Source: Cellvibrionales bacterium UBA7375
GTDB taxonomy: Bacteria; Pseudomonadota; Gammaproteobacteria; Pseudomonadales; Porticoccaceae
Reading direction: 5' to 3'
Length of the DNA stretch: 64,000 nucleotides
Assembly: GCA_949487135.1 (NCBI GenBank)
Contig: CATAJQ010000002.1
Span: 80,540-144,539 of the forward strand
A program made the position numbers and the translations under genes. Shown piece by piece: positions 48,617-58,880 of the stretch (position 1 is its first letter; every line of letters begins with the position of its first letter). Below the pieces are notes generated by a model. The model was not told the DNA's origin and searched no databases. It saw only the letters and a list, made by a program, of their open reading frames with translations.

Positions 48617-50281
48617 ATGTATAAATACGATAATTACGACCATAAAATTGTCAATGAGCGTGTTGAGCAGTTTAGAGACCAAACACAACGCTATTTAGCG
48701 GGTGAAATTGCAGATGAGGAGTTTCTTCCATTGCGCCTGCAAAATGGTCTCTACTTACAGCGCCTTGCCCCTATGCTTCGTATTGCTGTTCCTTACGGCA
48801 TGCTTTCAAGCGCACAGGTAAGAAAGTTAGCTCATATTTCCCGCGTCTATGACAAAGGCTATGTTCATTTTACAACTCGCCAAAATATTCAACTTAACTG
48901 GCCAGCACTTGAAGAAGTGCCAGATATTTTGTCAGAATTAGCTGAGGTTGAAATGCATGCCATTCAAACAAGTGGTAACTGTATTCGCAACACTACTACT
49001 GATCAATTTGCCGGTGTTGCGAGAGATGAAATTGAAGATCCCCGCCCCTGGTGTGAACTTATTCGACAGTGGTCAACTCTTCATCCAGAGTTTGCTTTTC
49101 TACCGCGAAAATTCAAAATAGCTGTCTGCGGCTCTGAAGAAGACCGTGCGGCCTTCCTATTACATGATATTGGCTTGCAGCTGGTTAAGAATGATGCAGG
49201 AGAACTGGGCTTTGAAGTTTTTGTCGGCGGTGGCTTGGGCCGTACACCCATTATTGGCTCATCGATTAGAAAATTCTTACCTAAGCAACACCTATTATCT
49301 TATCTGGACGCCATTCTTCGGGTTTATAATCGCTTTGGCAACCGTGATAACAAGTATAAGGCGCGCATAAAGATACTAGTTAAGGCCTGGACTCCTGAAG
49401 TCTTTGCCGAACGTGTAGAAGCAGAGTGGGAACATATTAAAGATGGCCCGTCCACACTTACTGACACTGAATTTGCCAGAGTTAAAAGCTTCTTCCCATT
49501 GCCCCAATATCAAACAATAGATGGTGCTGACTCTGCTAAACAATTAGCTACTACAGCCTCTGATAATATTGCTTTTAGCCGTTGGTTAGATCGAAATACA
49601 CAGTTGCAAAAACAAGCGGGCTATCGATCGGTCACCCTATCTTTAAAGCCTGCTGGAGTTGCCCCAGGTGATGTTACTGACAAACAACTAGAAACCATTG
49701 CCGATCTTGCTGACCGCTATTCCTTTGGTGAATTGCGCGCGACCCACAACCAAAATGTTGTGCTTACCGACGTCGTTGAATCAGATTTATTTGAACTCTG
49801 GCAACAGGCCAAGCAATCTGGCTTAGCAACACCCACTATCGGTACCATTAACGATATGATTTGCTGCCCTGGTGGAGACTATTGCTCTTTAGCCAATGCT
49901 AAATCTATCCCAGTAGCAGAAGCCATTCAACGCAAGTTTTCGGATCTTGATTATGTCTATGATCTGGGTGATCTTGAGTTAAATATTTCTGGCTGCATGA
50001 ATGCCTGTGGTCACCACCATATCGGCCATATAGGTATTCTTGGTGTGGATAAGAAAGGCAAGGAATGGTATCAGATTCAACTCGGTGGTAGTGCCAATAA
50101 AAACGCGGCTCTAGGTAAGGTGCTTGGACCGTCATTATCTCGCGATGAAATTACCGATGGCATTGAAAAACTGTTGGATGTATATGTAGAAAATCGCATT
50201 GCAGATGAAAGCTTTTTAAACACCTATCAACGCATTGGCATTGAGAAGTTTAAGGAAAGAGTTTATGCCTCAACTACTTAA
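48617..50281 (+). CDS. cysI: Ferredoxin-type nitrite/sulfite reductase (CysI-like)
   Basis: A 554-aa siroheme/[4Fe-4S] reductase with the duplicated NIR/SIR fold. Cluster and siroheme cysteines are in ICCPGGDYCSLANAKS and NISGCMNACGHHHIG. Ferredoxin-like half domains occur around RNTTTDQFAGVA. It reduces sulfite to sulfide, or possibly nitrite to ammonia. The downstream DUF934 gene, a known companion of this type of CysI in Pseudomonas, favours assimilatory sulfite reduction. No cysH or siroheme synthase gene adjoins it. About 225 bp of AT-rich upstream DNA hold its promoter. Confidence 0.93.
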   Translation: MYKYDNYDHKIVNERVEQFRDQTQRYLAGEIADEEFLPLRLQNGLYLQRLAPMLRIAVPYGMLSSAQVRKLAHISRVYDKGYVHFTTRQNIQLNWPALEEVPDILSELAEVEMHAIQTSGNCIRNTTTDQFAGVARDEIEDPRPWCELIRQWSTLHPEFAFLPRKFKIAVCGSEEDRAAFLLHDIGLQLVKNDAGELGFEVFVGGGLGRTPIIGSSIRKFLPKQHLLSYLDAILRVYNRFGNRDNKYKARIKILVKAWTPEVFAERVEAEWEHIKDGPSTLTDTEFARVKSFFPLPQYQTIDGADSAKQLATTASDNIAFSRWLDRNTQLQKQAGYRSVTLSLKPAGVAPGDVTDKQLETIADLADRYSFGELRATHNQNVVLTDVVESDLFELWQQAKQSGLATPTIGTINDMICCPGGDYCSLANAKSIPVAEAIQRKFSDLDYVYDLGDLELNISGCMNACGHHHIGHIGILGVDKKGKEWYQIQLGGSANKNAALGKVLGPSLSRDEITDGIEKLLDVYVENRIADESFLNTYQRIGIEKFKERVYASTT

Positions 50282-50750
50282 AGACAATCGAGTTATAGAG
50301 GATAGCTGGACTTATCTAGCAGAAGACGCTCAGTCACTTCCCGACGGAGACCTTTTATTATCCTACGCTCAGTGGCAAATATTTTCTGACCAGATTGAAG
50401 CCCACAGAGGTAACGTCGGTGTTGTTATTGAGGGCAATGCCGAAATTGAAGATATTATCGAGCCTCTGCTAAAACTGCCCCTTATAGCCATTAACTTCCC
50501 CAAATTTGCCGATGGGCGCGGTTTTTCAGTCGCGTCGTTATTAAGAGACCGCTATAACTACTGCGGAGAAATACGCGCCGTTGGTGGTTTTATACGCGAT
50601 CAGTTATATTTGCTAAGTCGCTGTGGTTTTAATGCATTTAAATTTATCGAAGATATAGATTTATCGGAAGCATCTAAGTCACTTGAAGACTTCTCAGAAA
50701 CTTATCAAGTGAGCGCCGACCAAGAAAATCCACTTTTTAGAAGACGATAA
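50265..50750 (+). CDS. DUF934 protein associated with sulfite reductase
   Basis: About 161 aa from the likely start ATG 50265 (MPQLLKDNRVIEDSW); the track extends it to an earlier ATG at 50235 inside cysI. The core FPKFADGRGFSVASLLRDR is the DUF934 signature, with GEIRAVGGFIRDQLYLLSRCGF following. DUF934 genes regularly accompany CysI and are thought to help sulfite reduction, perhaps in electron delivery; biochemistry is unproven. It overlaps the cysI 3' end by 17 bp, so the two are translationally coupled. Confidence 0.9.
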   Translation: MPQLLKDNRVIEDSWTYLAEDAQSLPDGDLLLSYAQWQIFSDQIEAHRGNVGVVIEGNAEIEDIIEPLLKLPLIAINFPKFADGRGFSVASLLRDRYNYCGEIRAVGGFIRDQLYLLSRCGFNAFKFIEDIDLSEASKSLEDFSETYQVSADQENPLFRRR

Positions 50751-50787
50751 TTAGCTTATAAGTTGTATCAACAAGCAGGTTTAAATT

Positions 50788-51954
50788 ATGGATCAGCACG
50801 TTGTTTTTATCTTTTTCCTTATTTTTACTGGCGGTGCCCTGCTTGCATCGCTTGCGCTTTTTGGTCGCCAGCCTCTTTTAGTTGCCTATATTGCACTCGG
50901 TGCCCTGATGGGTCCCTTTGGTCTTGGCTGGGTTTCTGATGTTGATTTAATCGCCCAGATATCGTCCATTGGTATCGTTTTCTTACTCTTTCTTCTCGGC
51001 TTAGATATGCAGCCACAATCACTGCTCAACGTTCTTAAGCAAGTAGCTCATATCACTCTAATCAGTTCGCTCTTATTTGCCTTTATTGGCTTTGGCATTG
51101 CATACAGCTTTAACTTTACGCTGATTGAATGCACCATTATTGGTGCGGCAATGATGTTCTCAAGTACCATTATTGGGATTAAATTATTACCTACAACAGC
51201 GCTTCACCACAAACACTCAGGTGAGTTAATGGTTGGCATGCTGTTAATGCAAGATTTCTTGGCGATTGCGGTATTACTGGTGCTTTTATCAGCAAGCTCA
51301 AGTGAAAATGGCATGTCCAGCCTAGCCATAAGTATTGTGGCGTTACCGGCATTGGTTGCATGCTCGATGTTTTTGGTGCGCTATCTTTTACAACCTTTAT
51401 TCGCCCGTTTTGATCGTATAGGTGAGTATATATTTCTACTAACTATTGGTTGGTGTCTAGGTATTGCTGAGTTAGCTGAAGTAATCGGCCTATCTAAAGA
51501 AATTGGCGCTTTTATTGCTGGTATATCCCTAGCCACAAGTCCAATTGCACAGTACATTGCTCTTAATTTAAAACCCCTAAGAGACTTCTTTTTAATACTG
51601 TTTTTCTTTTCACTAGGCGGAGGATTCGACCTATCTCTACTGCCTTCAATAGCGATTCCTGCCATTTTACTAGCACTGGTAATGCTTTCGCTGAAGCCGG
51701 TGGTATATCGCTACTTATTGCGCTCTCAGAGCGAAAACAACAGTCTTTCATGGGATATTGGGTTTAGATTAGGGCAAAACAGTGAGTTTTCCCTTCTGAT
51801 TGCTTATATGGCGTTTAGCACGCAATTAATCGGCAATGATGCATCGCATTTAATTCAAGCAACTGCCATCATTACCTTTTTAATCTCAAGCTATATCGTA
51901 GTATTTAATTTCCCCAACCCAATCGCAGTCAATGAACGATTGCGTCGAGACTAA
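50788..51954 (+). CDS. CPA2 family cation:proton antiporter (Kef-type, membrane domain only)
   Basis: A 388-aa membrane protein with 11-12 predicted helices, including ALGALMGPFGLGWVSD and FLLFLLGLDMQPQ near the N-terminus, as in KefB/C and other CPA2 antiporters. It ends shortly after the last helix, so the cytoplasmic RCK/TrkA_N nucleotide-binding domain of KefC is missing. Ion (K+ or Na+) is not deducible. It lies 37 bp after the DUF934 gene and meets sohB tail to tail with 2 bp between stops. Confidence 0.88.
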   Translation: MDQHVVFIFFLIFTGGALLASLALFGRQPLLVAYIALGALMGPFGLGWVSDVDLIAQISSIGIVFLLFLLGLDMQPQSLLNVLKQVAHITLISSLLFAFIGFGIAYSFNFTLIECTIIGAAMMFSSTIIGIKLLPTTALHHKHSGELMVGMLLMQDFLAIAVLLVLLSASSSENGMSSLAISIVALPALVACSMFLVRYLLQPLFARFDRIGEYIFLLTIGWCLGIAELAEVIGLSKEIGAFIAGISLATSPIAQYIALNLKPLRDFFLILFFFSLGGGFDLSLLPSIAIPAILLALVMLSLKPVVYRYLLRSQSENNSLSWDIGFRLGQNSEFSLLIAYMAFSTQLIGNDASHLIQATAIITFLISSYIVVFNFPNPIAVNERLRRD

Positions 51955-51956
51955 AT

Positions 51957-53024
51957 CTACTTATAAATATTTGAACTGTTGGTAAGACGTCCCCACCATT
52001 TTACTAGAAGCCTATCAGCACTCTCTTCAGCGGCAATGCCTAAACGCTGAGGCAGTTTCTTTTTCTGTACATAGTTAATTTCAAACACCTTAGATTCTTT
52101 AGCGCTATGTGTTAGATATTCATCACTGGTCATAAGTTCATCAACCAAGGCTAGCTCGTGGGCTCGCGAACCAAACCACACTTCTCCTGTTGCTACCTTA
52201 TCGATATCAATTTGAGGGCGACGTTCTGCTACATAGGATTTGAATAATTGATGAGTATCTTGCAGATCTTCAATAAATTTCTCACGACCCTGCTCGGTAT
52301 TCTCGCCAAAAATAGTCAGCGTTCTTTTATGTTCACCCGCGGTTAATAATTCAAAATCAACATCGTTTTTCTTAAGCAACCTATGAAAGTTAGGTAGCTG
52401 TGCTACTACACCTATAGAGCCAATAACGGCAAAAGGTGCTGCCAGTATTTTATCGCCAACACAGGCCATCATATAGCCACCACTGGCGGCGACCTTGTCG
52501 ACACAAATTGTAATAGGAATATTTTTTTTGCGTAGACGATCCAACTGACTACTGGCCAAACCATAGCTGTGAACCATGCCGCCAGAGCTCTCAAGCTTGA
52601 CAACCACTTCGTCTTTGGCTGTAGCTTGGGTAAGTATTGCCGTGACCTCCTCGCGCATATTCGTAACAGCAGACGCACTGACATTACCATTAAATTTTAT
52701 AACAAAAACTCGCTTTTCATTAGCAGTGCCTGAACCAGCATTCTTTTTCTTACTTTTAGCCAGCTTCTTCTCTTCTTTGCGACGTTTTTTTGCCTCAGCT
52801 TTTTGCACAGATGAATCCATTAAAGCCATCGACATAGCTTTATTAATATCATCATATTGATCGTTTAGGGGATTAATTTCTAATTCACCCTTATCACCAC
52901 CCTGCCGATTTTTTTGGCTTGCACCAGCAACAATTGCAACCAATAAACCAAAACCCACAATTGCGGTGACTGTCTTGGCAAAAAACAAACCATATTCTGC
53001 TAAAAATTCCAAACTAAACTCCAT
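51957..53024 (-). CDS. sohB: SohB-like inner-membrane serine protease
   Basis: A 355-aa S49 peptidase with an N-terminal transmembrane helix (about residues 8-32), a charged KKRRKEEKKLAKSKKK linker and a ClpP-like protease domain. The nucleophile serine lies in AASGGYMMACVG, and the lysine is likely in GEHKRTLT. SohB belongs with SppA signal peptide peptidases and acts in the periplasm; E. coli SohB (349 aa) suppresses htrA loss. The family order and length fit well. Confidence 0.94.
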   Translation of the reverse strand: MEFSLEFLAEYGLFFAKTVTAIVGFGLLVAIVAGASQKNRQGGDKGELEINPLNDQYDDINKAMSMALMDSSVQKAEAKKRRKEEKKLAKSKKKNAGSGTANEKRVFVIKFNGNVSASAVTNMREEVTAILTQATAKDEVVVKLESSGGMVHSYGLASSQLDRLRKKNIPITICVDKVAASGGYMMACVGDKILAAPFAVIGSIGVVAQLPNFHRLLKKNDVDFELLTAGEHKRTLTIFGENTEQGREKFIEDLQDTHQLFKSYVAERRPQIDIDKVATGEVWFGSRAHELALVDELMTSDEYLTHSAKESKVFEINYVQKKKLPQRLGIAAEESADRLLVKWWGRLTNSSNIYK

Positions 53025-53306
53025 ATTTTACGTATTACAATGGGTGAATGATGCAAATAGAAAAATACACCAATTTAAAGTATGTATTTAGGAAATGGAT
53101 TATAGACCAATTTAATAATTGAACAATGTTAATAAAAACTGCGTAATTTAACGCAAAAGCACATTGTTTAGGTTGCAAAAGCAAACCTGTACGGATAAGG
53201 TTTGCGCATTCAATATTAAGCAGCCTAAACATTAGCAAATAGACTCGCTTTTTGATCCAACAGTCTCCATTTCGCTAAAACAAACTGGCATACAAAGGAT
53301 AGACAT

Positions 53307-54812
53307 ATGACGGAAAGATTAGCACAAGCATTTCAAAAGAATTTTTTAGGTAACTCGCCCAGCTGGTACCAAAAAATTATTATTGCCTTTTTGGTGATTA
53401 ATCCAATTCTACTGATGATTACTACGCCGTTTGTACTAGGCTGGGTGCTTATTGCACAATTTATCCTAACTTTGGCAATGGCTCTCAAATGCTACCCACT
53501 TCAGCCTGGTGGCTTAATTGCAATTGAAGCCATATTGCTCGGCTTGGCAAGTCCTGAGAATGTCTACGACGAAGCTGTAGCTAACTTTCAGGTGATCTTA
53601 TTATTGATGTTTATGGTAGCAGGCATTTATTTTATGCGCGACATGCTACTGTATACTTTTACCAAAATACTACTTAATGTTCGTTCAAAAACTACCCTTT
53701 CTTTTCTATTTTGCTTCTCAGGTGCAGTTTTATCCGCATTTCTCGATGCACTAACGGTAACAGCGGTACTAATTACTGTAGCTGTTGGTTTTTATTCGGT
53801 CTACCATCGTGTAGCCTCAGGTAAAGCATCAACTGATGCAACTCACAACCATCTTGATAACAGCAGTGTTATCGAAGCCAACAGTGAAAATCTAGAGCAA
53901 TTTAAAGCATTTTTGCGCAGCTTAATAATGCATGGTGCTGTAGGTACAGCTCTAGGCGGTGTAACTACTCTGGTTGGCGAACCACAAAATCTATTAATTG
54001 CTGAAAAAGCCGGATGGCAATTTATTGAATTCTTTATGCGTATGGCACCAGTAACTATGCCAGTTTTTGCCTGTGGTTTACTTTGTTGCATATTACTAGA
54101 GAAAGCTAAAATCTTAGGTTACGGCGCGCAATTACCCGATGCCGTCAGACAGGTTCTTACAGAATTTAGCCAAGAAGATGAAAAAAATCGCACTAAAGAA
54201 CAGGTAGCAACTCTAATTATTCAAGCTGTAGTTGCCCTAATTTTAGTATTTGCCCTTGCTTTTCACTGGGCGCCGGTGGGTCTTATTGGTCTTATGATCA
54301 TTGTTCTTTTAACGGCATTTAATGGTGTAACCGAAGAGCACCAAATAGGCAAGGCATTTGAAGAAGCCCTGCCCTTTACCGCCTTACTGGTAGTGTTCTT
54401 TGCTATTGTGGCAGTAATACATGAACAACACCTATTCTCGCCTGTGATAACATGGGTATTAGCGATGGATCCAGCATCGCAACCAGGAGTCTTCTTTTTA
54501 GCCAATGGTTTGCTATCTGCAATTAGTGACAATGTATTTGTGGCTACTGTGTATATCAATGAGGTTAGAGTTGCACTTGATTCTGGAATGATTGATCGCG
54601 ATCAATTTGATAAGCTAGTAATCGCCATTAACACCGGCACTAACTTACCCAGTGTTGCTACCCCTAATGGTCAGGCTGCGTTCCTATTTTTGCTTACCTC
54701 AGCCTTAGCTCCTCTTATTGGGCTGTCTTATATGCGCATGGTGATTATGGCTCTGCCCTACACTATTGTATTGACGGTAGTGGGTCTACTGGGCGTTCTA
54801 TATATGCTTTAG
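53307..54812 (+). CDS. nhaB: Na+/H+ antiporter NhaB
   Basis: A 501-aa polytopic membrane protein, near E. coli NhaB (513 aa), with helices throughout. Typical segments are [42 protein letters not shown] and [20 protein letters not shown]. It exports Na+ in exchange for protons and supports life in saline media, in line with a marine source. No partner gene is adjacent. The preceding 282-bp gap is AT-rich with no credible gene. Confidence 0.97.
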   Translation: MTERLAQAFQKNFLGNSPSWYQKIIIAFLVINPILLMITTPFVLGWVLIAQFILTLAMALKCYPLQPGGLIAIEAILLGLASPENVYDEAVANFQVILLLMFMVAGIYFMRDMLLYTFTKILLNVRSKTTLSFLFCFSGAVLSAFLDALTVTAVLITVAVGFYSVYHRVASGKASTDATHNHLDNSSVIEANSENLEQFKAFLRSLIMHGAVGTALGGVTTLVGEPQNLLIAEKAGWQFIEFFMRMAPVTMPVFACGLLCCILLEKAKILGYGAQLPDAVRQVLTEFSQEDEKNRTKEQVATLIIQAVVALILVFALAFHWAPVGLIGLMIIVLLTAFNGVTEEHQIGKAFEEALPFTALLVVFFAIVAVIHEQHLFSPVITWVLAMDPASQPGVFFLANGLLSAISDNVFVATVYINEVRVALDSGMIDRDQFDKLVIAINTGTNLPSVATPNGQAAFLFLLTSALAPLIGLSYMRMVIMALPYTIVLTVVGLLGVLYML

Positions 54813-54865
54813 ACGGCAATAATCGTTAGAGCTTTCTTAGAATGATGCATAGGCTTGTAGCAACC

Positions 54866-55203
54866 TTATATAACATTTGAAAGATAGTAATCCCGAACAG
54901 CCATAATAATTCTGGCTGAATGTTTGTCGCTTCGGGCATTAACGTGTTCGCCCAAGACATCACTGGACAGAAAGCTCAAATATTGAGCTAATTCAGCTGT
55001 ATTTTTCGATTTAAGCGCCTTAGCATAAACTTTTGGGACATATATCTATAATAACTATCATTTGAGCTCTTAGGACCTCCTATATCTAAGGGGTCCCAAT
55101 GATTGGTTAGAACATAACCAATTGATTGGAAGAAGCTGTTATGTTCGATACGAACAACATTTTTAATATCCGCCAGTTGTCTAACTGATTGTAAGTAGGA
55201 CAT
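54866..55203 (-). pseudogene. Frameshifted small gene, WDP-type (DUF1871-like) hypothetical protein
   Basis: The track shows only the first 71 codons. They give a convincing start (MSYLQSVRQLADIKNVVRIE) and a family-like core GYVLTNHWDPLDIGG...NDSYYRYM. The frame then degenerates and stops at 54988. Switching frame near 55030 continues sensibly: VYAKALKSKNTAELAQYLSF, then LGEHVNARSDKHSARIIMAV, to a TAA at 54866-54868. Joined, the product is about 112 aa and looks like one intact small protein broken by an indel. It could be a true pseudogene, a sequencing error or, less likely, programmed frameshifting. Family naming is by memory. Confidence 0.7.
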
Positions 55204-55373
55204 ATTGAGACTCCGCTTGTAATTTATAAATCCATTTATTGCAATATATGCGGGCTGACCAATAAATAGCTATTGATTAATCCCGTCATCCTAAAAGTAG
55301 ACTACATTTGAGCTAACTACAATATCGATCATGCTTTACAAGTAAAAATACGTAGGGTGTATATTTAACAAGC

Positions 55374-55402
55374 AAAAAAAACACCCCTTCGGGTGTTTTT
55401 TT
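55374..55402. terminator. Bidirectional intrinsic terminator
   Basis: ACACCC-CTTC-GGGTGT forms a 6-bp stem with a tetraloop, flanked by seven A on the left and seven T on the right. It can terminate either strand. It lies 11 bp past the stop of the minus-strand beta-propeller gene, which it most likely serves. Confidence 0.9.
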
Positions 55403-55413
55403 GCCATTAATAC

Positions 55414-58161
55414 TTAGTCTTCAGGGAAAAGCCAGAATGAAGGTATTACATTTTGGTCATTCACATAGAACACTGTATTGTTGTGGATAAAGGAACGCTG
55501 ACGATCATTATTAGACCACCAATTATTAACACCTCCTGATATGTAACCGCTGTTCATAATCGATGCGCTGTCTGAAATGTCCTTGTTAAATAAGTTAAAC
55601 ATATAAAGTCGATTTTCTTGTGCGTAACCGGCAGCTGTATTAGAGGATAGTGTTACCGGTATGGTAAAGCGATCCTGACTGTCGCTGACTTGCTGATAAG
55701 TAAATGCATGACGGTTATATCTTGCAGGAGAATGTATCCAGTCAGAATCTTCACCGATACTGAGTGCCGTCAGCGATACAGGATTATCCATTGCGGCAAC
55801 GTTAAATAATTCTAGTTTAATATATCCATTTTCATCTTGCCCTAAACCTAACAACAAATCATCATTAACTGGATGAAGGAAGTCTGAAAAACCCGTTACC
55901 TCTAACTCACCGGCTATAATTGGGTTTTCTTGTTCTGAGAGATCCAAGACATAAAGAGGGTCGGTTCGCTCAAATGTAACTAAATATAGCGTATCCCCAA
56001 AAAACCTAACCCCATATAGGTCTTCATTAGGCTTACCTATCTCATTAGGGTACTGTTCATTGGGCAATGTGGCCACTTGATCCATAGAGTAGGCGGTTGG
56101 CGAATGTTGCAGAACTGTTAGCTGATGATCTCTATTGTCCTCGGCATCACCGGTCCACATACTACTAACCACTCTCAGGTATCCGTTGTGTTCATTAATA
56201 CGAAAATCAATTTCACCTGAGCCAAACAAATGTCCGTTGACCTCACCAGATCCACTATAGGCAAGGCTAGTGGAGAGATTGAAACGGTGTATCAACGTCT
56301 TAGAATTAGCTCCCCACCCCTCTGTTTGAATAAAGTAAATCGCATTTTGACTGACATAGATTCCAGAGGTGGATTCTAGGTAACAGGTACTATTTACGAC
56401 CTTCTTGTGCTTTACATCAACGGCCACAAGCATGGTCATAGTTGGATAACCATATTGATCGGGTGCTGACTCATGCTCATCGTTAATCATCAAACAATCA
56501 GTTGCATCTAAAAGATCAGTTTCTTGGTTGTTGATAAAAGCTTTTGGCAGCAAATCTGAACTGGAAACATCATTCAGAATTTCTTGATTTGTCGCCTTTT
56601 GGTCAAACGTGGGGAAATCAATATAGTGATGTATTTCTGGGGTGTGGCGAGCAACTAAATACACAAGATCACCTTTTTTACGACTGGTAACAAAACCACC
56701 CTCGACTTCAAATTTCCAATCTAGCTCGGGGTTAGCGACATCTGAAATATCATAAACTGATAACCCTGTGGTCTGTCCTCGCCAAACCGAAGGATCCATA
56801 AAGGCAGTTCCATACATTCCCCACCAGCCGGAAGTACTGATTGATGCAAGCTGATCACCATTAGTATAAAGTCCCTCAATAGTCCGGTTGTCATCGACTA
56901 TAATGTTTCCAGCCTCAGAGACAGACGCTTGGCTTGGGTTAGTTGCCATAATTTTGATTGAACGCAACTCAGGAATAATAGGTTGCAATGGCTCATCAGC
57001 TACAGCCAGTTCTTCACCTACCTCTATCGCATCATCAAATAGGGCAATAGGCTCATCAAAGATAAAACAACAATCATCATACAAACTGTAACTTGGCGCT
57101 ATAAAGAGATGTTCACCATCATATTTAACGAAATCATGTTCATCGATATTTTTTTCTAAAGTATAAGTAGTCGTGAAAGAATCTCCGCCACTTTCCGATG
57201 TAGATGCATCCATTGCCATTTCCGGCATTGCATCCACCGCTATCATATCCATAACCTCACCAAAAGCTCGGTCATAACTTTGGGTAAAGTTTGATGAAAA
57301 TTCTTGAGTGCTTTTCATCTGCACCAACAGTCCTGAAGCTCTGGCCAACAAAAGATCTGGCATCAAAGAGCCAATATATTCTTCAACTTGATCAACATAG
57401 GACCTTGTAGCACTAGTTGCTACTGCACCATTCACCAAGGACTCTCCTCGAACGCCAAAAAGATAGCGTAAGAGCAACAGACCATCCGTTAAAGCATCCA
57501 TTGAGCCATTGCCATCTATATCCAATATAGGTGAAGCCGCATTTAAATAATCCTCAATTTGTTGTGATGATGAGGACGAGTCAGCAGAAATCGCACCCGC
57601 TGTAAGGGCACTTCCTCTTATCCCAAATGCATATCTGAGTAACAATAAACCATCTGTGAGAGCATCGACATCGCCATTTTGATCAAAATCCCACCCATAT
57701 AATTGATCGCTATCAGTATTATCGATGAGATTGAAAGACAATTTCATTGAGCCATGTGCATAACAGTAATACATCAAAGAATTACCACTAAAATCTGACG
57801 GGATAGTGATTGTTAATTGCTCGCCATTTACAATAGATGCGGCACCCTCAACAGCACCTGAGCCATTACTGGAGTATTGAATGTCAGAGTTAGCAACCTT
57901 CCAGTCATCACCTATATTGAAAGCGTGGCCACTATCCGTCCTAATAAAAGTATGGGAATAGCCTTTTTCTAACGACAGCTCGATTGATTCACCATTGGGT
58001 TCAGTCGAAAAAATATAAAAAGGCGATGCAAAAGGATTTGAGTTTAATCGGACGTAAGTGGTCGTGTCATTGGAGAAGCTTGGTATACTCAATGCGCAAA
58101 GTGCCAACGCAACGATCAAATGAGTGATGCTTATACATTTTTTTGTTAATTGATATAACAT
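55414..58161 (-). CDS. Exported multidomain protein: cupredoxin-like domain, two dockerin-like repeats, beta-propeller
   Basis: A 915-aa secreted protein. Residues 1-30 are a signal peptide. Residues 31-148 resemble a cupredoxin with a possible copper set His79, Cys133, His136 and Met139 in YYCYAHGSM. Residues 154-270 hold two calcium-binding dockerin-like modules built on DxDxNGxxDALTDGLLLLRYxFG. From about 270 to the end is a large domain resembling the secreted bacterial beta-propeller family (PF09826 by memory), with segments such as STSGWWGMYGTAFMD and VRFFGDTLYLVTFERTDPLYVLDLS. No enzyme active site is recognised. It is transcribed away from the CIA30 gene and ends at a terminator. Confidence 0.85.
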   Translation of the reverse strand: MLYQLTKKCISITHLIVALALCALSIPSFSNDTTTYVRLNSNPFASPFYIFSTEPNGESIELSLEKGYSHTFIRTDSGHAFNIGDDWKVANSDIQYSSNGSGAVEGAASIVNGEQLTITIPSDFSGNSLMYYCYAHGSMKLSFNLIDNTDSDQLYGWDFDQNGDVDALTDGLLLLRYAFGIRGSALTAGAISADSSSSSQQIEDYLNAASPILDIDGNGSMDALTDGLLLLRYLFGVRGESLVNGAVATSATRSYVDQVEEYIGSLMPDLLLARASGLLVQMKSTQEFSSNFTQSYDRAFGEVMDMIAVDAMPEMAMDASTSESGGDSFTTTYTLEKNIDEHDFVKYDGEHLFIAPSYSLYDDCCFIFDEPIALFDDAIEVGEELAVADEPLQPIIPELRSIKIMATNPSQASVSEAGNIIVDDNRTIEGLYTNGDQLASISTSGWWGMYGTAFMDPSVWRGQTTGLSVYDISDVANPELDWKFEVEGGFVTSRKKGDLVYLVARHTPEIHHYIDFPTFDQKATNQEILNDVSSSDLLPKAFINNQETDLLDATDCLMINDEHESAPDQYGYPTMTMLVAVDVKHKKVVNSTCYLESTSGIYVSQNAIYFIQTEGWGANSKTLIHRFNLSTSLAYSGSGEVNGHLFGSGEIDFRINEHNGYLRVVSSMWTGDAEDNRDHQLTVLQHSPTAYSMDQVATLPNEQYPNEIGKPNEDLYGVRFFGDTLYLVTFERTDPLYVLDLSEQENPIIAGELEVTGFSDFLHPVNDDLLLGLGQDENGYIKLELFNVAAMDNPVSLTALSIGEDSDWIHSPARYNRHAFTYQQVSDSQDRFTIPVTLSSNTAAGYAQENRLYMFNLFNKDISDSASIMNSGYISGGVNNWWSNNDRQRSFIHNNTVFYVNDQNVIPSFWLFPED

Positions 58162-58307
58162 TACAACACCTCAAAATTTTTATTATTCAACGTTTATACA
58201 ATCTGTCAAAACATCCAAATTTAACTCTGTAATCTGCAAAGATTATGGTACACAGACAAATATATGCCCTTTTGTCCAAAATAGCCAACTGAGTCGTGTT
58301 GATTATC

Positions 58308-58880
58308 TTATAAATCGACATAGTAAAATCCTATTTCAGATACGGATATATCAGCAATATGATCTCGACCAAAGGCAACCACCCCAATACTTTTAATACT
58401 AGCGGATTTAACATTTTTCCTGATCCACCCACTGGATGCAACAAAGTTTTCTAGAGGCAATTTTATTATCCGCCAATTTTCGTTTACATCAAATTCTGCT
58501 TGATAGTATTGCCAGGGTAATAAAGTACCTTTGGTTCTAAGATGAAGATAATATTTCTGGTTATTTCCTTTTACATTGATATAAATACCACTAACACTTT
58601 TTGTGTTGATATTGTGAAGGTTTGTTCTGAACTGGATAAAACCACCATTATTCACAGTACTTACAGTCCCGGTTAAACGAGCAAGGGGAATGTTCTCTTT
58701 ATCTTCAAATGTCAATGTTCCCTGAGAAATACCACCCATAACTTGATCGCTAATATAACTCCAACGTTTCTCTGGCTTGCCATCAAAGTCATCAATTAGC
58801 ATAGGCTTTCCCCATGTTGAAGTGGTCGCACAATAGCCAACAATTAAAACAATTAGCATTTTTAACATTGTAAAAACCAC
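58308..58880 (-). CDS. CIA30 family protein with signal peptide
   Basis: A 190-aa protein. A hydrophobic N-terminus (LKMLIVLIVGYCATTSTWG) acts as a signal peptide. The CIA30 jelly-roll domain follows, with MLIDDFDGKPEKRWSYISDQVMGG (quoted in part) and the later LPLENFVASSGW and SIGVVAFGR segments. CIA30 is named for a mitochondrial complex I assembly factor; bacterial exported members are of unknown role and may bind carbohydrates or cofactors. Its ATG directly follows the stop of the TIGR03643 gene, so they form a two-gene operon between two large exported proteins. Confidence 0.88.
   Translation of the reverse strand: MVFTMLKMLIVLIVGYCATTSTWGKPMLIDDFDGKPEKRWSYISDQVMGGISQGTLTFEDKENIPLARLTGTVSTVNNGGFIQFRTNLHNINTKSVSGIYINVKGNNQKYYLHLRTKGTLLPWQYYQAEFDVNENWRIIKLPLENFVASSGWIRKNVKSASIKSIGVVAFGRDHIADISVSEIGFYYVDL

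Noticed and set aside
53035-53238. 67-aa minus-strand ORF in the sohB-nhaB gap
   Set aside because: Low-complexity composition, no ribosome binding site and no recognisable pattern; more likely a chance frame in AT-rich DNA.
55096-55130. Imperfect palindrome around CCAAT...ATTGG
   Set aside because: It lies inside the decayed coding sequence, has mismatches and has no link to a promoter or terminator.
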